Positions 62,901 through 64,000 of a stretch of DNA of 64,000 bases are shown piece after piece (within the stretch, counting starts at the first letter, position 1; each line of letters begins with the position of its first letter). Both the position numbers and the translations under genes were made by a program. Location: contig CM032666.1 of NCBI GenBank assembly GCA_019095985.1, positions 49,778,406 through 49,842,405 on the forward strand, given 5' to 3'. This stretch comes from Streblospio benedicti. Its lineage: Eukaryota > Annelida > Polychaeta > Spionida > Spionidae. Below the pieces are notes generated by a model. That model was not told the origin of the DNA, did not search any database, and worked only from the letters and a program-made list of their open reading frames with translations.

Positions 62901-63497
62901 GCGATTGTCAGCTGCTTCAGTTTCATTGATAAATTCAAATTGGGCACTAATTTCAGCCCGTATGAATATGCTTATAGTATATATAGTAACGGTAAAGAGG
63001 AAACAGAATGAAACGCCGCCGACGACTAAAAATCTCGAGTCTTCTGCGAAGCTCGGCTTTAAAAATCATTGTAGTGATATTTGATATTTTTTATGGTTTA
63101 CAACTACAGGATTTACTGGGTATTCATTCAGATATGTTGAAAATGTACTATCTGTGCCTTGATTGTTTTGCATACTGTGTGTTTTTGTCCTTTTTTTCAT
63201 GTGTCTGCATTTGTCACTGCAGGTGTTGTACCAGGGGCTGTGCTATTTGGAGCAGCTCTGGATCATGCTTGTATTTTGTGGGAACAGAATTGTGATGGTG
63301 AAGGCAGCTGTCAGTATTTTGACAACTACTACATGGGAATGTACATGTTAGCCCTCTCACTGTTGCTGAAAACATTAAATTCCATATGCTCTTTTGCCAG
63401 TTGGAAAACATACAAATCCAAGCAAACTGTGAGGCAGGTGTCCATAAAACAAAATGGGAAGTTGCATTGTGAAGTAAATGAAGAAAACATGCTCTGA
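47945..63497 (+). CDS. SLCO / OATP-family organic anion transporter (SLCO4-like), 14 exons
   Basis: Complete gene of 776 residues. Exons: 47945-47968, 48240-48697, 55456-55610, 56045-56172, 58689-58782, 59454-59585, 59824-60048, 60261-60382, 60611-60755, 60861-61056, 61367-61505, 61794-61966, 62468-62532, 63223-63497; all have GT..AG borders and the phases add up (2,331 bases). OATPs are 12-helix plasma-membrane carriers for bile salts, thyroid hormones, eicosanoids and similar anions. Evidence: YGWFTLRPSCLQWFN before helix 1, the family signature DPRWVGAWWIGFIL, a Kazal-like extracellular cysteine loop (YNPVCGSNNITYFSPCYAGC .. CSCVGD) and CVPLSQRSLALGV near the end. The loop and the R-C-V-x-x-x-x-R-S pattern resemble SLCO4A1, but subfamily assignment is tentative. 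The ~160-residue cytoplasmic N-terminus is unusually long and Asn/His/Ser-rich, with recurrent NGH and SNG words. Intron 2 (6.8 kb) and intron 5 hold repeats. Confidence 0.95.
48771..49177 (+). mobile_element. tRNA-derived SINE, copy 2, in SLCO intron 2
   Basis: A head with box A-like TAGTACAGTGGTTAGCGCG and box B-like AAGTTCGCGCC, then the same body as copy 1 at 232-655 (AAAAGGCGTGTCCCGTGTAG, CTCTGCACGTAAAAGAACTC, TGAAAACTATAGCTAGT, GTACCAACACCACG). It ends differently, with AACAAACCAAACCAAACC as tail, and lacks about 25-30 bases present in copy 1 before the shared GTACCAACACCACG. Copies on both strands and in different contigs show that the family is dispersed. Confidence 0.88.
49178..50480. 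other. SLCO intron 2, no feature recognised
   Basis: Intron sequence. The minus-strand open frame at 49036-49473 (145 codons) starts inside the SINE and shows no protein-like features, so it is not annotated as a gene. Confidence 0.5.
50485..50985. repeat. Diverged direct repeat, spacing about 385 bp
   Basis: The block near 50505-50575 (CACCTCAAACCCACC, then GGTGGTAACAGGACATGG) recurs near 50890-50970 (CACCTCAAACCCGCG, then CTGGTGACAGGACATG). It lies within SLCO intron 2. Confidence 0.6.
50990..54640. other. SLCO intron 2, no feature recognised
   Basis: Long AT-rich intron sequence. A C-rich patch at 53540-53580 and repeated ATAATTAAGTC/GACTTAATTA words at 51940-52025 are the only notable items. 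Confidence 0.5.
54645..54850 (-). mobile_element. LINE 3' fragment, same kind as at 1-1500
   Basis: On the minus strand the frame reads TGWRARERQHRLKASDRPRL, TWDGVVMRDRELLGLGI and ends LGIQVTPSN. This aligns with the C-terminal tail of the first LINE (GRPKLTWDELVKRNRVSLGM .. LGSQVAPSAED). It is only the last ~65 codons, so a heavily 5'-truncated copy in SLCO intron 2. Confidence 0.75.
56173..58688. other. SLCO intron 4, no feature recognised
   Basis: AT-rich intron. A direct copy of AACAAACTCTTTGTTTTC (57830-57865) and a short inverted repeat around 58437-58490 (AAACCAAATGTGTTTTGAAC and its near complement) are seen, but no coding sequence. Confidence 0.5.
59149..59395 (+). mobile_element. 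Second tRNA-derived SINE type, in SLCO intron 5
   Basis: A tRNA-Lys-like head: GCTGAATAGATAGGGAATTG as box A region, GGACTCTTGACCAGAA in the anticodon position and GTGTTTGATTCC as box B. About 130 bases later it ends with CCTGATGAAGCCATC .. GGATGGGGAAAAAG, which looks like the hammerhead-type core of Penelope-like end repeats. Whether head and tail belong to one element or are two adjacent insertions cannot be decided from one copy. Confidence 0.6.
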
Positions 63498-64000
63498 TGA
63501 AGAGCGGTGTTTCTTGTTCAGTTTTAATATGTCACAATAGGTTAATATGGTTTAAAACTGATAGCTTAATATGGTCTAAGCAATATGTTTTTAACATTTA
63601 GAAAGAAGTATTATGTATACAGCATTTGAGATATTAATTTATATTCATCAGTATGTACATGTATGCAAGTAGAAACCCATAAGAAATCTATGCTCTTTAT
63701 GAGTTTCTGATGCAACGTACATGTATTTACTCCTAACGCATTAAACATTTATTTAGCAATCCAACAACAATAATTAACTGATTAATATGTTCAGATAAAC
63801 TCTTGTTTAGTGGTCATTAGATTAAATTTCAGTATTACAGTCTGATTAAGATTAACATGCCAAAGGATGATTATGAGTTTCAATATCACTTGTATGTGGT
63901 GCGAGAGAAATTGAAAATGAGATGAAAGGTGTCACATAAGCATGTGTGGTTGCATGATACAGTAAAACCCTTGCTGTGAGGGATACTGTAGGGTATAGGA
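63498..64000 (+). other. SLCO 3' untranslated / downstream region
   Basis: AT-rich sequence after the stop codon with repeated ACATGTAT words and no other gene. I see no canonical AATAAA, so the polyadenylation site cannot be placed. Confidence 0.5.

Overview
The window is eukaryotic and almost certainly an invertebrate animal. It has AT-rich introns with GT..AG borders, three intron-bearing or single-exon genes of animal type, and many non-LTR retrotransposon, SINE, MITE and microsatellite remnants. A marine invertebrate, perhaps a deuterostome such as an acorn worm, is my guess; the sequence alone does not settle the species. Two runs of exactly 100 N (3665-3764 and 24645-24744) divide it into three contigs.

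Layout. 1-3664: a LINE with a tRNA-derived SINE inserted in it, a (GAT)n tail, then the last two exons of a TRAPPC10 gene on the minus strand. 3765-24644: a decayed transposon-like gene, tandem repeats, a long CATA microsatellite, a GC-rich element with short terminal inverted repeats, then 22 plus-strand exons of TRAPPC10 (11058-24171). Its introns hold a Penelope-like element and a 1 kb CATA microsatellite. 24745-38500: a repeat-rich intergenic region with paired MITEs, a fold-back element, a second copy of the decayed transposon-like family, a CR1/L2-like LINE and a 1.25 kb TIR element nested in another LINE fragment. 38577-44073: two single-exon minus-strand genes, a cysteine-rich surface protein with a C-terminal Ly6/uPAR-like domain, and a NEK-family kinase. 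47945-63497: a 14-exon SLCO (OATP) transporter on the plus strand, complete from ATG to stop.

Main result. The plus-strand TRAPPC10 exons stop just before the second gap. The missing C-terminal exons lie on the opposite strand next to the first gap, in matching splice phase. Inverting the middle contig restores one continuous gene of about 1,175 codons plus a missing first exon, so the scaffold is probably mis-oriented there.

The genes have no obvious shared pathway: vesicle tethering (TRAPPC10), a probable GPI-anchored surface protein, a NEK kinase and an organic-anion transporter. I see no operon, no CRISPR array and no convincing new multi-gene system. The more unusual items are the surface protein's domain combination, hammerhead-like motifs in the ends of the Penelope-like element and in a SINE, and nested TIR elements.
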